Assembly: GCF_015689195.1 (NCBI RefSeq)
Contig: NZ_CP065044.1
Span: 3,286,001-3,350,000, forward strand
Length of the DNA: 64,000 bases
From: Pectobacterium aroidearum
GTDB taxonomy: Bacteria > Pseudomonadota > Gammaproteobacteria > Enterobacterales > Enterobacteriaceae
Direction: 5' to 3'
Shown: positions 26,198 to 34,290 of the stretch, one piece after another
Position numbering within the stretch: the first letter of the stretch is position 1
Layout: each line of letters begins with the position of its first letter
The notes under the pieces: model-generated
Databases searched by the model: none
Told to the model about the DNA's origin: nothing
Seen by the model: only the letters and a program-made list of their open reading frames with translations
Program-made: the position numbers and the translations under genes

Positions 26198-27976
26198 ATG
26201 AGCGAACCGCTATATTGCCGCACCTGTGCAACCATCAACCAGACGCAACGCCCACGATACGGCATGCTGATCCCGCTGTTTTCGCGGCTGCTGACGCTCG
26301 CGGGGATCGTCGTGCTGATTGGTATGCTGCCGTGGTTATCCGGTCAGGATCCTGCGCTGGCGCTGCTACGTGCTCGTTCTGGCGAGCAGGAAGCGACGGC
26401 GGAAACGCTAAATGCCATTCGTCACTCTCTCGGGCTGGATCAAGGCCCGCTGCAATTGCTGTTGAACTGGCTGACAGGTCTACTACACGGCGATGCAGGC
26501 AATTCCTGGGTGTCTGGCCGACCAGTCCTTCCGGGGATGTTACAGGCGGCGGGCGTCTCGCTCACGCTGATGGCGTCCTCAGCGCTGGTGGCCTTCACAC
26601 TGGCTGCCGTGTTGTGCGCCCCAACCTTTCGCCAGGGGTTACGCGGTCAGGTTCATCGTTCAGGCGGTCTGTTTGCCGCTTTATTTACCGCACTGCCTGA
26701 ATTTCTGCTGGCGTCGTTTCTGCTGATCGTCGGTGCCGTCTGGCTACAGTGGTTTCCGCCCTATGGCTGGCTGGGCTTACACTACGCGGTGCTGCCGTCG
26801 CTGGCGCTCGGTATTCCGGCAGGCGGCTACCTTGGTCGAATTATTGCCGACGCACTCTCCGCCACGTTCAGCGAAAACTGGCTCACCACCTGGAGCGTGG
26901 CGGGCGTGAGCCGTCGTCATGTCGCACTGGCGGTGCTGAAACGTACATTGCCCAGCGTGATGCCGCTGGTCGGGCTGGTGCTCGTCTCCTTAACCGGCGG
27001 TGCCATCGCTGTCGAAAAAATATTCGCGATTCCCGGTCTGGGACGTGCGACGCTGGGAGCCGCGGCCGCACAGGATCTGCCCGCCTTACAGATTGGCGTG
27101 TTGATTCTTTTACTCATCGCCTCACTGGCGGGTATCGCTGCCAGCGGCGTACGGCTGCTGATACTCGGACGCGCGCTGCGGAGCGGGGCGATGCCCGTGC
27201 CGGAAGAACGTGGTAGCCCGGTGTCTCGCTATGCAATCTGGCTGCCGGTTATCTGCGTGCTACTGCTGGCGCTGCTGTTGCTGGCTGGCTTACCGCGCGA
27301 TCCCTATACGTCTGCCTTTCTACGCCTGCAACCGCCGTCGTTCCTGCTGCCTTTTGGCGCGGACGCGATGGGGCGTGATTTACTGGCGCGCGTCGCCCAC
27401 GGCACGCTAAATACCTGTCTGCTGGCACTGGTGGTATCACTGGCCTGTCTGGCAATCGGCCTGCTGGTTGGGCTGTTTCCGCGTCTGCTTACGGGTCCCA
27501 TCGAAGTGACCAACGCCCTGCCGCCAGTGATTGCCGGGCTGCTGGTTGCCGCCGTTAATGGCCCGACGGCAACGGGCGCGGCGATTGCCGTGATTGCGGT
27601 GAGTTGGGCTCCGCTGGCTGCACACACCGCGGCGCTGGTCGCCGAAATTAATGCGCGTCCTTATATTCGCATGCTGCCAATCCTTGGCGTGGGACCGATA
27701 CGGCGCAGCCTGTTTTATGTTTTGCCTGCGCTGATTGGGCCACTCTTTCGTCACGCCATGCTGCGACTGCCCGGCATCGCGCTGGCGCTGGCATCGCTCG
27801 GCTTCTTAGGTCTGGGTGCCTCACCGCCGACACCAGAATGGGGACGCGTGCTGGCAGAAGGAATGCCGTATATCGAACGTGCCTTCTGGGGCGTGCTGGC
27901 ACCGGCGGCTGCACTCGGCGTGTTGTCGATACTGGCCGTGAGCGCGGCAAATCTCTCTGGTCGCCACAAGCACTAA
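26198..27976 (+). CDS. Fused NikB-NikC-type ABC permease
   Basis: A 592-residue single protein holding both permeases of the importer. The first half (about 20-320) is NikB/OppB-like, with the typical RARSGEQEATAETLNAIRHSLGLDQ and a late EKIFAIPGLGRATLGAAAAQD. The second half (about 345-590) is NikC/OppC-like, with FLLPFGADAMGRDLLARVAHG and GASPPTPEWGRVLAEGMPYI. Normal systems encode these separately. The N-terminus carries a CRTC motif (residues 7-10) before the first helix, absent from ordinary permeases as far as I know; it may be a start-choice artefact, because an alternative ATG lies at residue 23. It ends the operon. Confidence 0.85.
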   Translation: MSEPLYCRTCATINQTQRPRYGMLIPLFSRLLTLAGIVVLIGMLPWLSGQDPALALLRARSGEQEATAETLNAIRHSLGLDQGPLQLLLNWLTGLLHGDAGNSWVSGRPVLPGMLQAAGVSLTLMASSALVAFTLAAVLCAPTFRQGLRGQVHRSGGLFAALFTALPEFLLASFLLIVGAVWLQWFPPYGWLGLHYAVLPSLALGIPAGGYLGRIIADALSATFSENWLTTWSVAGVSRRHVALAVLKRTLPSVMPLVGLVLVSLTGGAIAVEKIFAIPGLGRATLGAAAAQDLPALQIGVLILLLIASLAGIAASGVRLLILGRALRSGAMPVPEERGSPVSRYAIWLPVICVLLLALLLLAGLPRDPYTSAFLRLQPPSFLLPFGADAMGRDLLARVAHGTLNTCLLALVVSLACLAIGLLVGLFPRLLTGPIEVTNALPPVIAGLLVAAVNGPTATGAAIAVIAVSWAPLAAHTAALVAEINARPYIRMLPILGVGPIRRSLFYVLPALIGPLFRHAMLRLPGIALALASLGFLGLGASPPTPEWGRVLAEGMPYIERAFWGVLAPAAALGVLSILAVSAANLSGRHKH

Positions 27977-28022
27977 TCGATGGTGGAACATCGCCTCAAC
28001 GCTCTCTTCTCTTCACACTCAC

Positions 28023-28052
28023 AGCTCCGCCAGATTTCACGATGGCGGGGCT
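28023..28052. terminator. Hairpin between the ABC operon and amn
   Basis: AGCTCCGCCA pairs with TGGCGGGGCT (ten pairs, one G-T) over a 10-base loop, 46 bases after the permease stop. No T run follows, so it is a hairpin that may reduce read-through rather than a proven terminator. Confidence 0.45.
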
Positions 28053-28134
28053 GGGCATCTTCAGTTACGCTGTGAGCTAACCTCTGCCGAAGTACAAAAT
28101 TAAATATGTGCAGAAAGTTATTAAAGGAGAGATT

Positions 28135-29589
28135 ATGCATAACAGCGACGTCAGTCTTACCGTCACTCAGGCTCTGGATAAACTGGAAGCGCTGTATGAT
28201 GACGCCGTCTCAGCGCTGCGCGACGCCATCGGGGACTTCATCAATGATGGCCCCCTGCCCGATGCCAACGCGCGCGCGGCGGGATTATTTTCCTACCCAG
28301 CTCTGCGCGTCAGCTGGAGCGGCAATTCGACCGGCCATCCCCGCCATCGCGCCTATGGACGTTTCACCCATCCCGGCAGCTACTCCACCACCGTGACCCG
28401 CCCGGCATTTCTACGCGCTTATCTGGCGGAACAGCTTGCGCTGCTGGAGGGGGATTATGATGTCACCATTGACGTCAGCCCGTCACAGCAGGAAATTCCG
28501 TTCCCCTACGTGCTCGACGGTTCCGACCTGATTCTTGACCGCTCCATGAGTGCGGGCATCGCCAAACATTTCCCCACTACGGAACTGTCACAGATTGGAG
28601 ACGAGACGGCCGACGGGCTGTTTCATGCCACCACCACATCGCCGCTGTCGCACTTCGACGCCCTGCGCACTGATTTCTCGCTGGCGCGGCTTCGCCACTA
28701 CACCGGCACACCGGTGGAACATATTCAGCCGTTCATCCTCTTCACCAACTACACCCGTTATGTCGATGAGTTTGTACGCTGGGCGTGTGCGCAGATTGCC
28801 GATCCCGATAGCCCCTATGAGGCACTATCCTGCGCGGGCGGTATCTACATCACCGCCGAGACGCCGAACCCAGAGCAGACGGTGTCCGATCTGGCTTGGA
28901 AGAACCATCAGATGCCCGCCTATCACCTGATCCCCCGTCAGGGTAAAGGGATTACGATGGTCAACATTGGCGTCGGGCCATCCAACGCGAAAACCATCTG
29001 CGATCACCTTGCGGTGATGCGTCCGCATGCCTGGCTGATGATCGGCCACTGCGGCGGCCTGCGCGAGAGTCAGTCCATAGGTGATTATGTGCTGGCACAC
29101 GCTTACCTGCGTGACGATCACGTACTGGACGCCGTATTGCCGCCTGACATCCCGATTCCCAGCATCGCCGAAGTGCAGCGTGCGTTGTACGACGCCACCA
29201 AGATGGTCAGCGGCATGCCGGGAGAAGAAGTTAAGCAGCGCCTGCGTACCGGCACGGTGGTTACCACCGATGACCGCAACTGGGAGCTCCGCTACGCGGC
29301 CTCTGCTCTACGGTTTAACCTCAGTCGCGCCGTCGCGGTAGATATGGAAAGTGCGACAATTGCCGCGCAGGGGTATCGTTTCCGAGTGCCTTACGGCACG
29401 CTGCTGTGCGTCTCGGATAAGCCGTTACACGGTGAAATCAAGCTGCCGGGACAGGCAAACCGTTTCTATGAAGGGGCGATTTCGGAGCATTTGCAGATTG
29501 GCATCTGCGCCATCGATCTGTTGCGGGCTGAAAGCGATAAGCTGCACTCACGCAAACTGCGTACCTTTAACGAGCCGCCGTTCCGCTAG
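28135..29589 (+). CDS. amn: AMP nucleosidase
   Basis: A 484-residue enzyme that splits AMP into adenine and ribose 5-phosphate in purine salvage. It matches E. coli Amn closely by eye: RAFGRFTH-type N-terminal region, NYTRYVDEFVRW, LMIGHCGGLRESQSIGDYVL and VAVDMESATIAAQGYRFRVPYGTLLCVSDKPLHG, the phosphorylase-fold active-site block. I took the ATG at 28135, with AAGGAGA eight bases before. It lies inside a Zur-linked block, but a hairpin and a 158-base gap separate it from the ABC operon, so co-regulation is not shown. Confidence 0.95.
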   Translation: MHNSDVSLTVTQALDKLEALYDDAVSALRDAIGDFINDGPLPDANARAAGLFSYPALRVSWSGNSTGHPRHRAYGRFTHPGSYSTTVTRPAFLRAYLAEQLALLEGDYDVTIDVSPSQQEIPFPYVLDGSDLILDRSMSAGIAKHFPTTELSQIGDETADGLFHATTTSPLSHFDALRTDFSLARLRHYTGTPVEHIQPFILFTNYTRYVDEFVRWACAQIADPDSPYEALSCAGGIYITAETPNPEQTVSDLAWKNHQMPAYHLIPRQGKGITMVNIGVGPSNAKTICDHLAVMRPHAWLMIGHCGGLRESQSIGDYVLAHAYLRDDHVLDAVLPPDIPIPSIAEVQRALYDATKMVSGMPGEEVKQRLRTGTVVTTDDRNWELRYAASALRFNLSRAVAVDMESATIAAQGYRFRVPYGTLLCVSDKPLHGEIKLPGQANRFYEGAISEHLQIGICAIDLLRAESDKLHSRKLRTFNEPPFR

Positions 29590-29653
29590 TCAAATGATGT
29601 TGTTCAGGCAGCCGACCCCTGCGTGCCGTCGGCTGCTCTGGCGCGGTTAAATT

Positions 29654-29668
29654 CGTTATGTTATAACA
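29654..29668 (+). promoter_or_regulatory. Zur box before the Cys-rich micro-protein gene
   Basis: CGTTATGTTATAACA matches the Zur consensus at all but two defined positions and contains a GTTAT/ATAAC palindrome. It ends 27 bases before the ATG at 29696. Confidence 0.75.
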
Positions 29669-29695
29669 AATCAAATTTCATCGCGGATAAACCCA

Positions 29696-29935
29696 ATGAA
29701 GAAAGGTCTGTCAGTTCTGTTGCTTTCCCTGGTGGCGGCGCAAGCATCTGCGTTTCAAGCCAAAATGGTTCAGTCTACGGAGAGCGGGCTACGCAATATT
29801 GATGACGCTAAGCGTGCCTTTTCCGGCTTTACGCCAATGGGGCTGAATACGATTCACCCCGGCCAGTGCGATGCCACCTCCGTTAACGGCTGTGGTTGCC
29901 CATTTTGCACCCAGCTGCGGCTCATTGGCCGCTAA
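29696..29935 (+). CDS. Small exported Cys-rich protein, candidate Zur-controlled
   Basis: A 79-residue protein with a clean signal peptide (MKKGLSVLLLSLVAAQASA, cleavage after ASA), leaving a mature chain of about 60 residues. The C-terminal third holds four Cys in the pattern C-x7-C-x-C-x2-C (GQCDATSVNGCGCPFC), suitable for zinc binding or disulfides, and one His (TIHPGQC). I do not recognise the family. The only ribosome-binding candidate is a weak GGA nine bases before the ATG. It sits between a Zur box and the convergent aztD-like gene. Candidate roles are periplasmic zinc binding, or an accessory of the AztD-like chaperone; neither is shown. Confidence 0.78.
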   Translation: MKKGLSVLLLSLVAAQASAFQAKMVQSTESGLRNIDDAKRAFSGFTPMGLNTIHPGQCDATSVNGCGCPFCTQLRLIGR

Positions 29936-30003
29936 TCGCCACGTCGTGCTTATAGACGATTCGGGCATCCCTGCCCGTATGCTGCTTCACTCCTGAACCG
30001 GGT

Positions 30004-31323
30004 TTAGCGCTTACCCGCCAGCTCGGTAGGCGCGCCATCAATCTTAATATCCAGCCCCTGCTTCGCGCTGTTCAGATAAAACTCACGAATGCGCTGATTC
30101 ACCGGATCGCTGACGTACACGCTGCCGCCGACGATGGCGAGCGACGGTGTCGGCGTTTTGGCACCGTAAGCGCAGTCAAACGCCTCGACCGCATCAAAGC
30201 TGGCGATTTGCTTCCAGTTTGGCGCCACGTCATATAGACGCAACTTGCCATCTGGCGTCAGGTTCGCCACTCGTTTGCCATCGGCAGAAATTTCAAATTT
30301 ACACACAGCCTGTTCATCCGGGATGGAAAACACATCCTGTGCCGTAAGCTTTTTGGATTGCGGATCGATACGAATCAGTGCGTTAAATGGCTGCCCGCCC
30401 AGCCCACCGTAATTCCCAATGACGTAACGACCTTGCAGACCAGATTTCAGCGTACTGGTACGGCGATCGTCAGGATAAGCCAGCTTGTGCGACACCCATT
30501 TCCCACTCTGCTGTTTTACGATCAACACGCCGCCGTCACTTTTTGCGTCACCATCCGCCAGCTTTGCATTACAGCCAAAAACGTGAACATGATTCAGCGC
30601 GCCGTGGCCGTGAAATTCTTTACACGAACGCTGGGGATCCTGCGCCTGATTAAAGTCCGCAATGGCTTTCCAGCCCTTATCCTGCTGATAAACAACAAAG
30701 CCATTAGGCCGCGACGTCACCGTTTTATCATCACCTTTGGCATAGGCCGCTTTCGGCACGGAAATCAGCCACTGGTTGTTCCCCAACGGCGCAGTGATAC
30801 CGTGCTGCGGCGCAGGGCTTTTACGTTTCTCAACGACAGGATTGGCGCTATCCAGTTCAGACAAGCGGATCATCACCGATTCAGGCTGGCTGGGGCCGTC
30901 CCACGGACGTAAGCCATCGTATGACCAAGCGATCCAGCCGTTTTCCGAGGTGATATGCGAGGGTTTGTCTCCCGTCACCCGCAGCGGCAAAAGCCGCGGC
31001 TCACCTTTATGCACGTCCAGATGGTCGTCATGCGATTCATAGGTCAGGCCAGTATCGAGGAAAGCAATCGTACCCGCGTCATCGTAAAGATTGACGATGG
31101 TGAATCGGCCATCTTCGGTAGGCACCAGCGATGCGTTCGCGTGACCCACGTCAAAAGTATGTGTGACTTTGAAGGTATCCAGATCCAGCACGCTGAGCGT
31201 CGGTTTCTGGTGATCGGAAAAGATTAATCGTCCGCGTAATACCTCATGGTCGTGCGCCTGAACGCCCGCACTCCCCACCCCCATCAGCAACCCCAGAGTC
31301 GCCGCGATTGTCGTTTTCTGCAT
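30004..31323 (-). CDS. aztD: AztD-like periplasmic zinc metallochaperone
   Basis: A 439-residue exported beta-propeller-type protein. The signal peptide ends at VQA and is followed immediately by HDHEVLRG, a likely metal-binding N-terminus. Repeated blades are visible (LSVLDLDTFKVTHTFDVGHANASLV, KLRLYDVAPNWKQIASFDAVEAFDCAYG), and the HGHGALNHVHVFGCNAK segment is rich in His. AztD proteins bind zinc in the periplasm and pass it to the AztC binding protein of the AztABC importer. No aztABC genes are in the window. A Zur box lies 34 bases upstream. The start ATG has GGAGAGAAAG in front. Confidence 0.8.
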   Translation of the reverse strand: MQKTTIAATLGLLMGVGSAGVQAHDHEVLRGRLIFSDHQKPTLSVLDLDTFKVTHTFDVGHANASLVPTEDGRFTIVNLYDDAGTIAFLDTGLTYESHDDHLDVHKGEPRLLPLRVTGDKPSHITSENGWIAWSYDGLRPWDGPSQPESVMIRLSELDSANPVVEKRKSPAPQHGITAPLGNNQWLISVPKAAYAKGDDKTVTSRPNGFVVYQQDKGWKAIADFNQAQDPQRSCKEFHGHGALNHVHVFGCNAKLADGDAKSDGGVLIVKQQSGKWVSHKLAYPDDRRTSTLKSGLQGRYVIGNYGGLGGQPFNALIRIDPQSKKLTAQDVFSIPDEQAVCKFEISADGKRVANLTPDGKLRLYDVAPNWKQIASFDAVEAFDCAYGAKTPTPSLAIVGGSVYVSDPVNQRIREFYLNSAKQGLDIKIDGAPTELAGKR

Positions 31324-31355
31324 CTTTCTCTCCGTGATGTCATTGTGATTTATGA

Positions 31356-31372
31356 TATGTTATAACATAACA
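31356..31372 (-). promoter_or_regulatory. Zur box before the aztD-like gene
   Basis: TATGTTATAACATA (31356-31369) is a perfect 14-base palindrome. The overlapping TGTTATAACATAACA (31358-31372) matches the Zur consensus at all but one defined position. It is the best of the three boxes and lies 34 bases before the start codon. Confidence 0.82.
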
Positions 31373-31408
31373 ATAAAAGATACCAGAATCAGGCAGAAAG
31401 GACATAGC

Positions 31409-31434
31409 AAAAGCGCCACATCCGTGGCGCTTTT
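31409..31434. terminator. Terminator of proP
   Basis: AAAAGCGCCAC pairs perfectly with GTGGCGCTTTT around ATCC, and a T run follows in both directions. It lies 20 bases after the proP stop on the minus strand. Confidence 0.85.
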
Positions 31435-31453
31435 CTTGTACAGTGAGGCGAGG

Positions 31454-32956
31454 TTAATTAATCTCAGGATGCTGTTCGGTCAGCCGTTTTCTTTTCTTCT
31501 CCAGCTCGGCAATTTGCTCATCAATCTCTTCTATTTTCAGCTCAATATTGTCGTACTGTTCCTGCAACAGCTCTTTGGCTTCCGTCCGATCCGACGCCGC
31601 TGGCGTTGCGCCTTTCAGCGGCTGGTTTGCCGTTTCTCGCATCGACATCCCGGTAATCAAACCGATAAGCCCAATCACCATCAGGTAATACGCTGGCATA
31701 TACAGGTTGCTGGTCGATTCCACCAGCCACGCCGCCGCCGTCGGCGTAAAGCCTGCAACCAGTACAGAAACGTTAAATGAGGTCGCCAGCGCGCTATAAC
31801 GAATATGCGTCGGGAACAGTGCGGGAAGCGTCGAAGCCATCACCCCCGTGAACGAATTCAGCAGGACAGCCAGCATCAGTAATCCGCAAAAAATCAGCCC
31901 GATCACATCGCTGTTGATCAAGATGAAGCTGGGTACTGACAGCAGCAGCAGCCCAATACTGCCGCAAATAATAAATGGTTTACGCCCGTAGCGATCGCTC
32001 ATCAGCCCCATCACCGGCTGCACAAACAGCATCCCGATCATGACGGCAATAATAATCATCACACCATGATCTTCCGAGTAATTCAGGCTGTGTGAAAGGT
32101 AGCTCGGCATATAGGTCAGCAGCATGTAATAGGTCACGTTGGTGGTAATTACCATCCCAATACAGATCAGCAGACCTTTCCATTGCTTGCTAACAATTTC
32201 ACGCAGAGAAATCTTCGGCGGGGATTGAATGCTGTCTTTTGATTCTTTATCAATATTGTCCACGTGCTGCTGGAACGTCGGCGTTTCTTCCAGCGCATGG
32301 CGCAAATAAATCCCAATTAATCCGAGCGGTGCAGCAATAAAGAACGGAATACGCCATCCCCATTCCAGAAAGCTTTCTTCTCCGACAATGGAGGAAATAA
32401 GCACCACGACACCCGCCCCCATCACGAATCCGGCAATCGAGCCGAAATCCAGCCAGCTTCCTAAAAATCCGCGTCGTCTATCCGGGGAATATTCGGCAAC
32501 GAAAATCGCCGCACCGGTATATTCGCCCCCAACGGAGAAGCCCTGCGCCAGTTTCGCCAACAGCAGTAGTACTGGCGCCCAAATACCGATCGATTCATAA
32601 GACGGAATCAAGCCAATACAGAATGTGCTCACCGACATGATAATAATGGTGATCGACAAGACTTTCTGGCGACCAAATTTATCGCCCATCGCACCAAAAA
32701 ATATTCCGCCGAGCGGCCGAACTAAAAAGGGAACCGAGAATGTTGCCAGTGCGGCAATCATTTGTACGCCGGGGTCGGCACCGGGGAAAAAAACCTGTCC
32801 GAGCGCATACGCCACAAAACCATATACTCCAAAATCAAACCATTCCATCGCATTACCCAATGCGGCTGCGGTAATGGCTTTTTTGAGTCTGGCATTATCA
32901 ATAATGGTAATGTCCTGAATTTTCATCGGCTCAATTTTTTTCTTTTTTAATCTCAT
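31454..32956 (-). CDS. proP: Glycine betaine/proline transporter ProP
   Basis: A 500-residue MFS H+/osmolyte symporter that takes up proline, glycine betaine and ectoine-like solutes when osmolality rises. It matches E. coli ProP nearly throughout and in length: ITAAALGNAMEWFDFGVYGF, QGFSVGGEYTGAAIFVAEYSPDRRRGFLGSW, TIRYSALATSFN-like block. The C-terminus (about 450-500) is the ProP-specific antiparallel coiled-coil region: AKELLQEQYDNIELKIEEID and following. The ATG at 32956 has AAGGA about eight bases upstream. It is a single-gene unit ending at a strong terminator. Confidence 0.96.
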   Translation of the reverse strand: MRLKKKKIEPMKIQDITIIDNARLKKAITAAALGNAMEWFDFGVYGFVAYALGQVFFPGADPGVQMIAALATFSVPFLVRPLGGIFFGAMGDKFGRQKVLSITIIIMSVSTFCIGLIPSYESIGIWAPVLLLLAKLAQGFSVGGEYTGAAIFVAEYSPDRRRGFLGSWLDFGSIAGFVMGAGVVVLISSIVGEESFLEWGWRIPFFIAAPLGLIGIYLRHALEETPTFQQHVDNIDKESKDSIQSPPKISLREIVSKQWKGLLICIGMVITTNVTYYMLLTYMPSYLSHSLNYSEDHGVMIIIAVMIGMLFVQPVMGLMSDRYGRKPFIICGSIGLLLLSVPSFILINSDVIGLIFCGLLMLAVLLNSFTGVMASTLPALFPTHIRYSALATSFNVSVLVAGFTPTAAAWLVESTSNLYMPAYYLMVIGLIGLITGMSMRETANQPLKGATPAASDRTEAKELLQEQYDNIELKIEEIDEQIAELEKKRKRLTEQHPEIN

Positions 32957-33231
32957 CCTTTTTTCCTTTGCTTAAAAAGCGACCACTTATTAAAAATAAA
33001 ATAGTCTTTTTCATGCACAGGGAACCACCCGACTGCGCGCTGAAAAATGAACAGCTGATTGGTCGCAATATTCATTACACATTGGTACTGCTGAATGGAG
33101 TATAGAAGAATTTGGACAAAAGCTCGGATTCAGGGTGTCGTATGCCTAAATAACGGACAGGAATATAATCAAAGGAAAATAATGGTAAAGAGTTATGACA
33201 GAATCATCACATTGCTATCGGTAGGGTATTT
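32957..33231. promoter_or_regulatory. Upstream region of proP
   Basis: About 275 AT-rich bases between proP and the converging-side AraC gene. It must hold the osmoregulated proP promoter; I cannot place a CRP or Fis site with confidence. Confidence 0.35.
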
Positions 33232-34170
33232 TTACTTACGCGGCGTAATCATTTTTGGGTTACGGCTAAAATAGCGCGTAAATGCCAAACTGAAATTAGC
33301 GGGATGCCGATAGCCAACTTGCCAGGCAGTCTGCGCCACCTGAAATCCCTGTTCCAGCAGTTGATGCGCCCGTTCCATCCGCATCCGCAATAACATCTGA
33401 CCCGGCGTGGCCGCGAAGCAGCGGTGAAATCCGAGTTTGAGTCTGGATTCACTCATTCCTGCCTGAGTCGCGATACAAGCCAGCGTCAGCGGTTCAGCCA
33501 GATGTTCACGCATCCAGCGGCACACCTGCTCCAACTGCTGCCGTTCTTGTAGATGAATAGCGCCGCGCCTCTCTTCCGGCTGCAGGACGTGGCGATACTG
33601 CGCCAGCAGACTTAAAGCATGGATGTGACGGTTTAGCGGATCGGCGTCAGCGCACAGCGCATTGACATGAACCTGACTGGCCGCAGAGACGGGGGCAAAC
33701 GCACGCTGTTGTACCCCATCGCCACTGAACAGCAGTTCCGCACATTCCACGCCAAAATAACGAGCCGCCGCCGTTTTCCCCACCAACAGCCGTAGCTGAT
33801 CGACCTGCTGCTGAGCCTGATAATGACGTTCGCCTACGCTGGCGCCAAACGTCGTAATCGTGACATGCCGTTGGCGAAACCAGATCTGTGAGCCGCCGTT
33901 ATCGTAATAAGCCGACTCCCCTGTCAGCGCAAATGTCATAACCAGCATCGGTTGCGCATGTGGATTCTGTGTTTCTTCCACCAACCCACGGTGCGGGCGG
34001 TATTGTGAATGCGCCAATGACAGATCCGCATCAATGCGGCTGAAATCCGACCAGCATTCACCGATATCGCCCGGCAGGATGCGACGTGAATCAGCGCGAT
34101 TCACTTCACTCATCCGACACCGATCGCCGGACGATAACCCCTCTCGCACCCGTTGCTGTCTTTGTGCCAT
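33232..34170 (-). CDS. AraC-family regulator, PchR-like, linked to iron
   Basis: A 312-residue AraC protein with an N-terminal effector part and a C-terminal HTH pair: EPLTLACIATQAGMSESRLKLGFHRCF, then VAQTAWQVGYRHPANFSLAFTRYF. The layout is like PchR, which in Pseudomonas senses a ferric siderophore. The start is placed at 34170 (GGGGGA before ATG); a longer reading would run through the Fur-like site at 34225-34243. It is divergent from a methyltransferase gene with the Fur-like site between, so both probably respond to iron. No siderophore receptor is adjacent. Confidence 0.82.
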   Translation of the reverse strand: MAQRQQRVREGLSSGDRCRMSEVNRADSRRILPGDIGECWSDFSRIDADLSLAHSQYRPHRGLVEETQNPHAQPMLVMTFALTGESAYYDNGGSQIWFRQRHVTITTFGASVGERHYQAQQQVDQLRLLVGKTAAARYFGVECAELLFSGDGVQQRAFAPVSAASQVHVNALCADADPLNRHIHALSLLAQYRHVLQPEERRGAIHLQERQQLEQVCRWMREHLAEPLTLACIATQAGMSESRLKLGFHRCFAATPGQMLLRMRMERAHQLLEQGFQVAQTAWQVGYRHPANFSLAFTRYFSRNPKMITPRK

Positions 34171-34224
34171 TTTTCCCCCAACGTTTCGCATATGAAAAAC
34201 GCCGTCTCGCATAACAATGAACAT

Positions 34225-34243
34225 AATAACGATTCTCATTTAT
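34225..34243 (-). promoter_or_regulatory. Fur-like site between the AraC and methyltransferase genes
   Basis: Read leftward, ATAAATGAGAATCGTTATT keeps about 13 of 19 Fur consensus positions, with the AATGAGAATCGTTATT core. It lies between the divergent starts at 34170 and 34291. Confidence 0.65.
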
Positions 34244-34290
34244 AGATAGCATATTCCCTATCGACTGACCATCAATGAGAAAGGCCACTT

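Noticed and set aside
34171-34239. Longer N-terminus for the PchR-like regulator
   Set aside because: It would run across the Fur-like site and add residues not typical of the family.
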